This document shows positions 1-7,049 of a stretch of 32,917 bases of DNA, piece by piece (the first letter of the stretch is position 1; each line of letters begins with the position of its first letter). The notes under the pieces were generated by a model that searched no databases, had not been told where the DNA came from, and saw only the letters and a list, made by a program, of their open reading frames with translations. The DNA is from an uncultured Roseburia sp. (GTDB taxonomy: Bacteria > Bacillota > Clostridia > Lachnospirales > Lachnospiraceae): NCBI GenBank assembly GCA_910584215.1, contig CAJTYI010000028.1, positions 1-32,917 on the forward strand, in the 5' to 3' direction. The position numbers were made by a program, and so were the translations under genes.

Positions 1-1101
1 GAGCAAAACCGCGGAGAAAATGGGGACGATGCGATCGGATGGACATCCAGGATTAATAACGATGCAACCAGTATGCATGTTGGCACATCCAATTCGGCGA
101 ATGCCAAATCGGGAACGTCATATTACGATCTGTGGGCTGCGGCAAACAGTGACGGAATTGATTTTGAGGTAGAGCAGGAAATTGGCAAAAACCTTCCGGC
201 GGGATTGTATACACTGCAGGCATGGTACATGGGCGTCAGAGTGGACAGTGCCCAGGGTTCTCAGTTGTATGCAGTCGTAACTGATAAAGACGGGAAAAAG
301 ACCAGGTATGAATCAAATGATGTAAAGATTAACAATACATGGAAAGATTTTTATCAGGGAACATTGGCGAATATCCGGGTAGAGGAAGATACAAAGAGTG
401 TTATGGTGGGAACCCGGCTCGTATGTAAATCTTCAAAAGGTGAGGGCGCATGGGTTACGATAGACGATATCAGTCTGATGCGGCAGGGAAGTCTGCCGGT
501 GCAGCCGGGAGATACGACAAAGCCAGAAGATACGACGAAGCCAGGAGATTCAACGAAGCCGGAAAATCCGACGAAACCCGACAAATACCAGGTAATTTAT
601 GATGTAAACGGCGGACGGCAGTTGGCAGAGTCCCAAGCGGTGCAGATTTTTAATGTCGGAAGTAAATACGGCACACTGCCGTCACCAAAACGTGCCGGTT
701 ATACCTTTGCTGGCTGGTATACGGCAAAAGAGAATGGAACAAAGATCACCATTGACAGCACGGTTGACGCGGATACGACAATTTATGCACATTGGAAGAA
801 GGTCAAGAAACCTGCAAAGGTCAAGAAGCCTGCCGTCAAAAATTCTGCGAAAAAAGCGATTACGGTCTCCTTTAAGAGAGTAAAGGGCGCAGACGGATAT
901 CAGATCTCCTATTCCACGTCCAAAAAGTTTGTGAAGGGCACCGTAAAGACGGTTGAGTCTGCACAGGTGAGCAAAACCATCAAGAAACTGAAAAAGGGAA
1001 AGACCTATTATGTAAGAGTCTGTGCATACAAAAAAGACAGCGCCGGAGGAAAAGTCTGCGGGGCGAAAAGCCCGATTGCAACGGTGAAGATAAAGAAATA
1101 A
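1..1101 (+). CDS. Secreted carbohydrate-binding-type protein, 3' end only
   Basis: The reading frame is open from base 1, so the gene starts upstream and only its last 366 residues are visible. Residues about 12-160 look like a beta-sandwich carbohydrate-binding module, ending in a typical AWVTIDDISL strand. A T/K/P-rich linker with repeated TKP units follows (about 168-193). Next is one Listeria-Bacteroides (InlB B-type, Flg_new) repeat with the hallmark GYTFAGWYT and IYAHW motifs (about 196-268), then a C-terminal fibronectin type III-like domain (about 278-366, WxxVxGADGYQI-like pattern and TYYVRVCAY). There is no LPXTG or membrane anchor, so release or non-covalent wall attachment is likely. 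By analogy with clostridial glycosidases the missing N-terminus may hold a catalytic domain, for example a GH53 galactanase. That is a guess from the binding module alone. Confidence 0.85.
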   Translation, partial: EQNRGENGDDAIGWTSRINNDATSMHVGTSNSANAKSGTSYYDLWAAANSDGIDFEVEQEIGKNLPAGLYTLQAWYMGVRVDSAQGSQLYAVVTDKDGKKTRYESNDVKINNTWKDFYQGTLANIRVEEDTKSVMVGTRLVCKSSKGEGAWVTIDDISLMRQGSLPVQPGDTTKPEDTTKPGDSTKPENPTKPDKYQVIYDVNGGRQLAESQAVQIFNVGSKYGTLPSPKRAGYTFAGWYTAKENGTKITIDSTVDADTTIYAHWKKVKKPAKVKKPAVKNSAKKAITVSFKRVKGADGYQISYSTSKKFVKGTVKTVESAQVSKTIKKLKKGKTYYVRVCAYKKDSAGGKVCGAKSPIATVKIKK

Positions 1102-1166
1102 TTGCTGCGTTTCACGTCGGCGCTCCCTGCTTGCGGCGGGGGTGGGCGGTGTGATATCATTAGGAG

Positions 1167-1193
1167 AGAGGTCTCGGGAGAGACCTCTTTTTT
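1167..1193 (+). terminator. Rho-independent terminator
   Basis: A perfect 9-bp stem (AGAGGTCTC at 1167-1175 with GAGACCTCT at 1180-1188), a GGGA loop and a run of six T starting at the end of the stem. It lies 66 bases past the stop of the carbohydrate-binding-type gene and separates it from the solute-binding protein gene. Confidence 0.9.
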
Positions 1194-1304
1194 CCAAATT
1201 CAGGGGGCTTGGCTGTTTGCGGCATCTATTATGCAGATGAGACGGGAACATGCAAAAGCGCCGATGTTTCGCACAGCATCCGGCATACAGAGGGAGGTAT
1301 GGAT

Positions 1305-2852
1305 ATGAAGAGAACCGTACAGGCGGTATGCGTAATTTTACTGGGAACTTTTCTGCTTTTGTCAGGGAGTTCGATGAATCTTGCTGTGATGAAACCGGAG
1401 CAAAAAGCGCCCGTCACGATCACCTGGTTTATAGCGTTAGAGAACTACTCTAAGGTCTGGAATCCACAGGATAACGCGGCTGACGCCAAAATCTTTGGCG
1501 AGACAGGCGTAAATTTTGACATCAGATCGGGAAGCTTAAGGGATTTGGACGCCCTGATTGCCACAGATTCCCTTCCCGATTTGATTACCGTGGAGACGAG
1601 AACGCTAGAGCGCCTGCTTTTAGAAAATTCCGGGATGGCAGAACCGCTTGAACCGCTGTTTGAAGCCTATGCACCGGATGTAAATATACCGGATTCCATG
1701 AAAGAATGGTATCGAAACGAGGATGGAAACTGGTATTCGATTGCCAGCTACTTTTATGGACCGGAACGGGTCAACCCGGGCTATGGGGGATATCAGGTGA
1801 CTCATAACAATAACTATGTGCGAAAAGACCTGTTAAAGCAAACCGGAGTGCCGTTGGAACTGCTCAATACCAAAGAGGGTTTGATAACGGCATTGCGTGC
1901 AGCAAAAAAACTGACGTACAATGGGCAGGAAGTGATTCCATTTTCCGGCTGGTGGACCCAAAATTTTGCCGAACAGTTTGGAATGCAGACGGAAGATGCG
2001 AATGGAAACTATCTGTCCAAATACCGTCAGCCGGAATGGCTTGAGGCGCTTGAGTTTGGCAATCAAATGTATCGGGAAGGTTTTATGCTGCCGGAGGAGT
2101 TTACGGAGAGTTTAGGGCAGAGGAGGAAAAAGATTCAGTCGGGGAAGATTTTTTTCTGCAATGGCTATTCTAGCGTACAGGATGCCAAAGATATTTTATC
2201 CTGCAACGACAGGAGTGCCCGGATGGTATATGCAGGCCATATAAGGGGAGATAAGGACAACATACCGAACCTCAAGTCAGTTCCGTCGGAAGGCTGGACT
2301 GCGACATTAGTCAGTGCGGGAACGCTGTATAAGAGGGAAATTGCGCAATTTATTTCTTATATGACACAGGAAGAGGCGACATTAGACGCAGCCCCGACCA
2401 TCGGTACCGGCACTTATGACATTGTGGATGGCCACTATGTGATGAAAGATTCTGTCAGGCAGGAATTTAGGACAGACTATGAGGAGGCGGCGGGAAAGTA
2501 TTATCTGAATATGGAATTTTTTGTCGACTGGACCATTGTCCAAAAATATCAGCCGCTGTCAGAGCGGACAGAGGCCAAAGAGGGGAACGAGAAGTTTGTT
2601 ATTTATGATAGCAAGACAGTGGATGCAGCCGAAGATGCCGGCATCGGCAATTCCATGCAGGAGACGAAAGATCAGATTGAGAAATATTATCACAATGCGG
2701 AGATAGAAATACTCACCAGTGATTCCCTGGAAAGCTGTACACAGAAATATTATGAGACAATCGCACAGATGGAGAAGATGGGACTCAAAGAATGGGAGGA
2801 ATATGAAAGCCAGCAGTATGACGAAGCTAAAAAGCGGTTGGAAGTTTTGTAG
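1305..2852 (+). CDS. Extracellular solute-binding protein, family 1-like
   Basis: A 515-residue exported protein resembling large sugar- or peptide-binding components of ABC importers. ATG 1305 is chosen because AGGGAGG (1291-1297) sits 7 bases upstream; ATG 1299 is too close to it, and the frame continues upstream to 1209 without a ribosome site. Residues 1-25 form a signal peptide or uncleaved anchor (MKRTVQ then a long hydrophobic run). No lipobox cysteine is visible, which is unusual for a Gram-positive binding protein. The mature start (VTITWFI), an alpha/beta pattern and the aromatic-rich segments (for example GYGGYQVTHNNNYVRKD) fit the family. No permease or ATPase gene is adjacent. 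The next genes are a YesM-type kinase and a YesN-type regulator, so it may present a ligand to the kinase or serve a transporter encoded elsewhere. Its last 26 bases overlap the 3' end of the kinase gene on the other strand. Confidence 0.8.
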   Translation: MKRTVQAVCVILLGTFLLLSGSSMNLAVMKPEQKAPVTITWFIALENYSKVWNPQDNAADAKIFGETGVNFDIRSGSLRDLDALIATDSLPDLITVETRTLERLLLENSGMAEPLEPLFEAYAPDVNIPDSMKEWYRNEDGNWYSIASYFYGPERVNPGYGGYQVTHNNNYVRKDLLKQTGVPLELLNTKEGLITALRAAKKLTYNGQEVIPFSGWWTQNFAEQFGMQTEDANGNYLSKYRQPEWLEALEFGNQMYREGFMLPEEFTESLGQRRKKIQSGKIFFCNGYSSVQDAKDILSCNDRSARMVYAGHIRGDKDNIPNLKSVPSEGWTATLVSAGTLYKREIAQFISYMTQEEATLDAAPTIGTGTYDIVDGHYVMKDSVRQEFRTDYEEAAGKYYLNMEFFVDWTIVQKYQPLSERTEAKEGNEKFVIYDSKTVDAAEDAGIGNSMQETKDQIEKYYHNAEIEILTSDSLESCTQKYYETIAQMEKMGLKEWEEYESQQYDEAKKRLEVL

Positions 2853-4575
2853 ACTGCCGATATGGAATTTGAAAACTGACACAAGTTTCCACTCCTGGAA
2901 TACTGGTGAGGGTAAGGCGGCTTTCGCTGCCAAAGTATAGTTCCAACCGGGCATTGACATTGCGAAGGCCTACAGAGTGCCCGTCGGAAGTAATCGCCGC
3001 GGCTTGTCTGTTATGGTGCAGGGTATGGTTTAGCGCGGCAAGTTTTTCCGCGGAGATGCCAACGCCGTCGTCTTTCATGCAGAATAAGAGATGCGCACCG
3101 GTTTGTTTGACCGAGACCGTGATGGACAGTGATTGACGGCTGTCGGATATTCCATGGGAAATTGCATTTTCTATGACGGGCTGCAGCGTGAATTTGGGGA
3201 GCAGAGCAGACATGAGCCGTTCCGGTATCTCGTATTCAAAAGAGAGCATCGGGTAGCGCAGTTTTTGGATGTGCAGATAATTGCGGAGTTGTTCTAATTC
3301 TACATAAAGTTCCACCAGGGCATCGTTTGTGGAAATGTTGTAGCGGAAAATATTGGCGAAGGCGACCAGGCAGTCCGACTCTTCATAATGCCCGTATAAT
3401 TTCATCTTGGAGGAAAAAACCTCCATCGTGTTGTAGATGAAATGAGGATTAATCTGATGCTGTAAGGCAATGAGACGGGTTTCCTTGTTGGAAGTTTCTT
3501 TTAGGATGTTTTGTCTGGACAGTTCCGCCGCCTGCGTGAGCAGAAGATTGATACGTCGGCAGATATGGGAAATCTCGTTGTTGCCGCTGACAGGAATCCG
3601 GGTTTGATAATTGTCACTGATGGATTTGTCCATGGCGGAGAGACATTCGTTTATCTGCAGCTCCATTTGTTTCAGGCTCCGCAGGCATAGAACGATGCAA
3701 ACAATGGCAAAAAATCCTAGAAGCAGCAGGAACATACCGATGAACTGCCCATAGTTTGAATTTTTCGTCACAGTAATAATACGGATAGGAAAGTTTTTCG
3801 GCTGGTTTAAGGTCACAAGAAAGCCGTCTATCTGTGCATGGGATTTGCCGGAGGATATGAAAGAGGACATGATATCTTCCGACAGAGCATCGCCGCTTAA
3901 GTTGACGATGCGGCAATTTCCGGAGGAAATGACCATTTCATCGCTTTCACTCTCAAAGGATAGGAAGTATTTTTCCGGGATTGAAAATGCAATCACGCCG
4001 AGAAAATTTTTTCGGAAGTCATACGCTTTGCGCAGATACACAAAGCATTTTTCGGTGGGAAACAGATAGGGATTGGAGATTTTGGCAAAGTCGGACGCGC
4101 AGAACCACTGATCTACCATGCTGCTTTCAAGAAAAGCGGCAATGGGGGCTTCCTTAGAAATATCGGACAGATGGTAAAAAACGTCCATGCTCATGGGAAT
4201 CGTGGGGTTGTCCATATAGATATAAATCGCGGACCTGGAGTCAGCGTTGATGGTTGCCTGGATATAACTTTGGATGGACGCGGTATAATTGTTGTAATCG
4301 TCATCCATGGAAAAATCATTGTTTAGAAAAGAAATGAGCTCATTGCTTGAGAGCAGCGACTGTGTTGTGCGGGAGGTAAATGCCAGATTATTGTTTATAT
4401 TTGTAATAATGGAATTGGTTACGCGGTCGTTTAGTTCGTATTTCGCATTCGTGTTGTTCTGCAAAATGAGATAGAAAAAAATACTGATGATGAGAACGAT
4501 GGGAATGAAGGCAAGGACGAGGAGCTCAAGAAGGAGTTTCATATAGATAGAATCCCAGTAGAAATGCTTTTTCAT
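2827..4575 (-). CDS. Sensor histidine kinase, YesM/LytS-type (His_kinase family)
   Basis: A 582-residue membrane kinase. TM1 is at about 12-38 and TM2 at about 278-298, enclosing a roughly 240-residue extracellular sensor region of dCache-like size. A HAMP-like linker (about 300-352) follows. The His_kinase motif QINPHFIYN carries the phospho-acceptor H378, and the ATPase has an N box (ENAISHG, N470), a G1 box (DDGVGI, 502-507) and a G2 box (GLRNVNARL). The start has an AGGAGG 11 bases upstream. The partner is the divergent AraC-type regulator starting at 4695. Members of this class usually sense extracellular sugars or oligosaccharides and control import or degradation genes. The convergent solute-binding protein gene next door supports that, but the ligand is unknown. 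Confidence 0.93.
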   Translation of the reverse strand: MKKHFYWDSIYMKLLLELLVLAFIPIVLIISIFFYLILQNNTNAKYELNDRVTNSIITNINNNLAFTSRTTQSLLSSNELISFLNNDFSMDDDYNNYTASIQSYIQATINADSRSAIYIYMDNPTIPMSMDVFYHLSDISKEAPIAAFLESSMVDQWFCASDFAKISNPYLFPTEKCFVYLRKAYDFRKNFLGVIAFSIPEKYFLSFESESDEMVISSGNCRIVNLSGDALSEDIMSSFISSGKSHAQIDGFLVTLNQPKNFPIRIITVTKNSNYGQFIGMFLLLLGFFAIVCIVLCLRSLKQMELQINECLSAMDKSISDNYQTRIPVSGNNEISHICRRINLLLTQAAELSRQNILKETSNKETRLIALQHQINPHFIYNTMEVFSSKMKLYGHYEESDCLVAFANIFRYNISTNDALVELYVELEQLRNYLHIQKLRYPMLSFEYEIPERLMSALLPKFTLQPVIENAISHGISDSRQSLSITVSVKQTGAHLLFCMKDDGVGISAEKLAALNHTLHHNRQAAAITSDGHSVGLRNVNARLELYFGSESRLTLTSIPGVETCVSFQIPYRQSTKLPTAF

Positions 4576-4694
4576 AAGTAATCAATCCTCCTAGTAATTT
4601 TGCAGCGGCAGTCCGTTTATGCGCGAATCGGCAGTGAAAGGTAGTTATATATCTTTCATAACATAGTATATCAAAAATAAAAGGAATGGAAAAG
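4576..4694. promoter_or_regulatory. Divergent promoter region of the two-component pair
   Basis: A 119-base gap from which the kinase gene (minus) and the regulator gene (plus) diverge, so both promoters must lie here unless transcribed otherwise. It is AT-rich near the regulator, with a TAGTAT -10-like hexamer at 4664-4669. I found no good TTGACA-type -35 in either direction, which is compatible with promoters that need the AraC-type activator. Confidence 0.4.
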
Positions 4695-5483
4695 ATGAAA
4701 GTACTGATCGTTGATGATGAACCGTTTATCTGTGAGAGCATTAAAGCAGATTTAAACCGCATGGAACATCCGTGGACATATGAAGCGTTCACTGCACAAT
4801 CGGTAGCTATGGCTCGAAAACTCTATTATAGCGAAGAACCGGAATTTGTAATTACTGATATCAATATGCCTGGAGGTTCGGGATTAATTTTAGTGTCAGA
4901 GATTCATAAACACAATCCAGACTGTGCGCTTTTGGTTCTCAGTGCGTACGATAATTTTGAATATGTAAGGAATGCATTTATGATGGGGGCGTGGGATTAC
5001 CTTCTAAAACCGATTGCCTTTTTAGAGTTTAAAAAGTGTGTCGAGCGGCTAATGGAAAAAATGTCTGCGGATAAGAAACTGTTTTTGCAGGTAAAAATGA
5101 CTGAGAATGCTCATAAAAACAACGTGTTTCAGATGAAGGATGTGGTGGATTACATGGAACAGCATCTGGGAGAGAAATTAAACGCATCGGAGATGGCCAG
5201 TAAGATGGCGGTCAGCTACAGCAGCTTTGGAAAACAGTTTCGTGAATACAAAGGAATGTCGTTTTCCGCGTATCTGCTTTGGCGCCGCATGGAACGCGCC
5301 AAAGATTATCTGGCGAATACGCATATGAAAATCAAGCAGGTGGCTTCCAAGGTGGGGTATCGTGAAAATCCGCAGCACTTTTCCAGAGATTTCACACGAC
5401 AAACCGGCATATCGCCAAAAGAGTACCGCGCGCAGATGTTTCAGGAGCGGCAGGAAAAATGGGGGAATGAAACCGGAGAATGA
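4695..5483 (+). CDS. Response regulator with AraC-type DNA-binding domain (YesN-like)
   Basis: A 262-residue regulator. Residues 1-120 form a CheY-like receiver: acidic pair D7-D8, phospho-acceptor D55 in VITDINMP, and conserved K105 in LLKP. After a short linker the last 105 residues (about 150-255) form two helix-turn-helix units of the AraC/XylS type, ending in the signature RENPQHFSRDFTRQTGISPKEYR. ATG 4695 is preferred over 4686 because AAGGA (4681-4685) is 9 bases upstream of it. It is divergently transcribed from the kinase gene and is almost certainly its cognate regulator. Likely targets are the neighbouring carbohydrate-binding and solute-binding genes, which is inference. The receiver is short and compact, without the long linker of many YesN proteins. 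Confidence 0.93.
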   Translation: MKVLIVDDEPFICESIKADLNRMEHPWTYEAFTAQSVAMARKLYYSEEPEFVITDINMPGGSGLILVSEIHKHNPDCALLVLSAYDNFEYVRNAFMMGAWDYLLKPIAFLEFKKCVERLMEKMSADKKLFLQVKMTENAHKNNVFQMKDVVDYMEQHLGEKLNASEMASKMAVSYSSFGKQFREYKGMSFSAYLLWRRMERAKDYLANTHMKIKQVASKVGYRENPQHFSRDFTRQTGISPKEYRAQMFQERQEKWGNETGE

Positions 5484-5640
5484 TGCTTGAGAGCATAATA
5501 GTATGGGTATATTGTATAATTTTTCATATTTGGAAGAATAAGACGCCGGCCAAATTCGGGCAAAATGCGGTAAAAAGGTGTATTTTTGTCTGTTGATGAT
5601 GCAGGCGTCTTTAATTGGGATAATTTAGGAAGAAAAGTGG

Positions 5641-5669
5641 TTGCGGATGGGTAATTGTTACTATATAAT
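5641..5669 (+). promoter_or_regulatory. Promoter-like element just before a hairpin
   Basis: TTGCGG (5641-5646), 17 bases, TATAAT (5664-5669). The -10 is perfect and the spacing ideal; the -35 matches weakly. The predicted start (about 5676) falls on the first bases of the terminator hairpin at 5675-5708, so a transcript would meet a terminator at once. It may be chance. Confidence 0.3.
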
Positions 5670-5674
5670 ATAAG

Positions 5675-5708
5675 AAAAGAGCAAAAAATGATAGTTTTGC
5701 TCTTTTTT
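5675..5708 (+). terminator. Rho-independent terminator
   Basis: A perfect 12-bp stem (AAAAGAGCAAAA at 5675-5686 with TTTTGCTCTTTT at 5695-5706) with an 8-base loop and a T tract. The A run on the 5' side could also make it work on the minus strand. It lies 192 bases after the response regulator stop and upstream of the reductase gene. Confidence 0.85.
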
Positions 5709-5845
5709 GTGCAATTAGGTTATTTTGCAGAAATAGTTTCTGCACCACAAAAAGTTTCTATTTAAAATTAGGAACTTTTCGACAGAGAACAATTTTTTGG
5801 GGAGGTTATGGCAATTGTGTAAAAAGCGAGAGAGGAGGTGAACAT
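5709..5845 (+). promoter_or_regulatory. Leader of the aldo/keto reductase gene, with small inverted repeats
   Basis: This stretch completes the 362-base gap 5484-5845. It holds a 7-bp hairpin (GCAGAAA 5727-5733, loop TAG, TTTCTGC 5737-5743) and an AAAAGTT/AACTTTT inverted repeat between about 5750 and 5778. A four-codon frame with a strong ribosome site also occurs: GGGGAGG at 5799-5805, then ATG 5808 to the stop at 5820-5822. No clear sigma-A promoter was found. The first part of the gap (5484-5640) shows nothing recognisable. Confidence 0.3.
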
Positions 5846-7012
5846 GTGAAGCAGTACAACAACAATGCGGACAGGAGTATGAGAATGGCATATTTTGGTG
5901 AGAACATTAAAAAATTAGGATTCGGACTTATGCGATTGCCGCAGAAAGATGGCGCAATTGACATAGAGCAGACCAAAGAGATGGTAGATTTGTTTTTGGA
6001 GGCTGGCTTTACATATTTTGACACTGCGTGGGCCTATGCGGGTTCAGAGGAGGCGATTCGACAGGCGTTAGTCGAGCGTTATCCGAGGGAGCGCTTTTTG
6101 CTTGCCACCAAGAATGCGGCATGGATTGACTGTAAGACAAGGGAGGACGCGATTGCGCAGTTTGACACTTCCTTAAAACAGACGGGGGCGGGATATTTTG
6201 ACTTTTATCTGCTCCACAATCTTGGGGAAGCAAGGACCCGCTATTTTGACGAGTTTGACCTGTGGAACTGGGCGCAGGAGAAAAAACGGGAGGGGCTCAT
6301 CAAGCATGTGGGATTTTCCTTTCACTCGACTCCGGAAGAATTGGATGAAATATTGACTGCGCATCCTGAGGCGGAGTTTGTACAGCTCCAGATTAACTAT
6401 GCCGACTGGGAAAACCCGGCAGTGCAGTCGAGACGCTGTTACGAAGTGGCGCGAAAGCATGAAAAGCCGGTGATTATCATGGAGCCGGTCAAGGGAGGTA
6501 TGCTCGCAGAGCCCCCGCAGGCTGTGCTGGATATTCTAAAGGCTGCCGAGCCGAATGCCTCGGCGGCGTCATGGGCAGTTCGCTTTGCTGCCGGTTTGGA
6601 GGGCGTTATCACAGTGCTCTCCGGTATGAGCAATCTTGCGCAGATGCAGGATAATCTCTCTTACATGAAAGAATTTTGCGGACTTACACAGTCGCAGAGA
6701 GATACGCTTGCAAGAGCGCGGGAGGAATTGGAGCGGATACCGCTGATTCCTTGCACAACGTGTAATTACTGTGCGAAAGTTTGTCCGAAGAATATTGGCA
6801 TATCCGGCTCTTTTACGGCAATGAATTATTTGACGCTCTTTGGAAACCTGGAGGCTGCCAGAGGACAGGAGAATTGGCTGGTCGAAAGACACGGCAAGGC
6901 GCAGGCAGGCGCCTGTATTGAGTGCGGAAAATGTGAGGAGGCCTGCCCGCAGCACATTGCAATCCGGGATGAATTAAAAAGGGTAAGGACAGAATTATTA
7001 AAACAAGTATAA
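5846..7012 (+). CDS. Aldo/keto reductase with C-terminal 2[4Fe-4S] ferredoxin-like domain
   Basis: A 388-residue cytosolic oxidoreductase. The AKR barrel (to about residue 290) shows the usual tetrad: D59 and Y64 in DTAWAYAGSE, K89 in ATKNA and H124 in YLLHN. The tail has two CxxCxxCxxxCP clusters, CTTCNYCAKVCP and CIECGKCEEACP, which should bind two [4Fe-4S] centres. Such enzymes are widespread in anaerobic Firmicutes and their substrates are mostly unknown. The start is uncertain. GTG 5846 has a near-perfect AGGAGGTG 5 bases upstream and is used here. ATG 5885, 13 codons in, has AGGAG at 5873-5877 with 7-base spacing and begins at MAYFGENIKKLGFG, closer to where family members usually begin. 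The next gene starts 37 bases downstream, so co-transcription with the LRR surface protein is possible. Confidence 0.9.
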   Translation: MKQYNNNADRSMRMAYFGENIKKLGFGLMRLPQKDGAIDIEQTKEMVDLFLEAGFTYFDTAWAYAGSEEAIRQALVERYPRERFLLATKNAAWIDCKTREDAIAQFDTSLKQTGAGYFDFYLLHNLGEARTRYFDEFDLWNWAQEKKREGLIKHVGFSFHSTPEELDEILTAHPEAEFVQLQINYADWENPAVQSRRCYEVARKHEKPVIIMEPVKGGMLAEPPQAVLDILKAAEPNASAASWAVRFAAGLEGVITVLSGMSNLAQMQDNLSYMKEFCGLTQSQRDTLARAREELERIPLIPCTTCNYCAKVCPKNIGISGSFTAMNYLTLFGNLEAARGQENWLVERHGKAQAGACIECGKCEEACPQHIAIRDELKRVRTELLKQV

Positions 7013-7049
7013 CCAAAGGCAAGTAATCTTATAAAATAGGAGGTTTCGT

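Noticed and set aside
682..1251. Minus-strand open frame of 189 codons opposite the first gene
   Set aside because: It crosses a clear plus-strand terminator and a supported coding region and has no recognisable domain.
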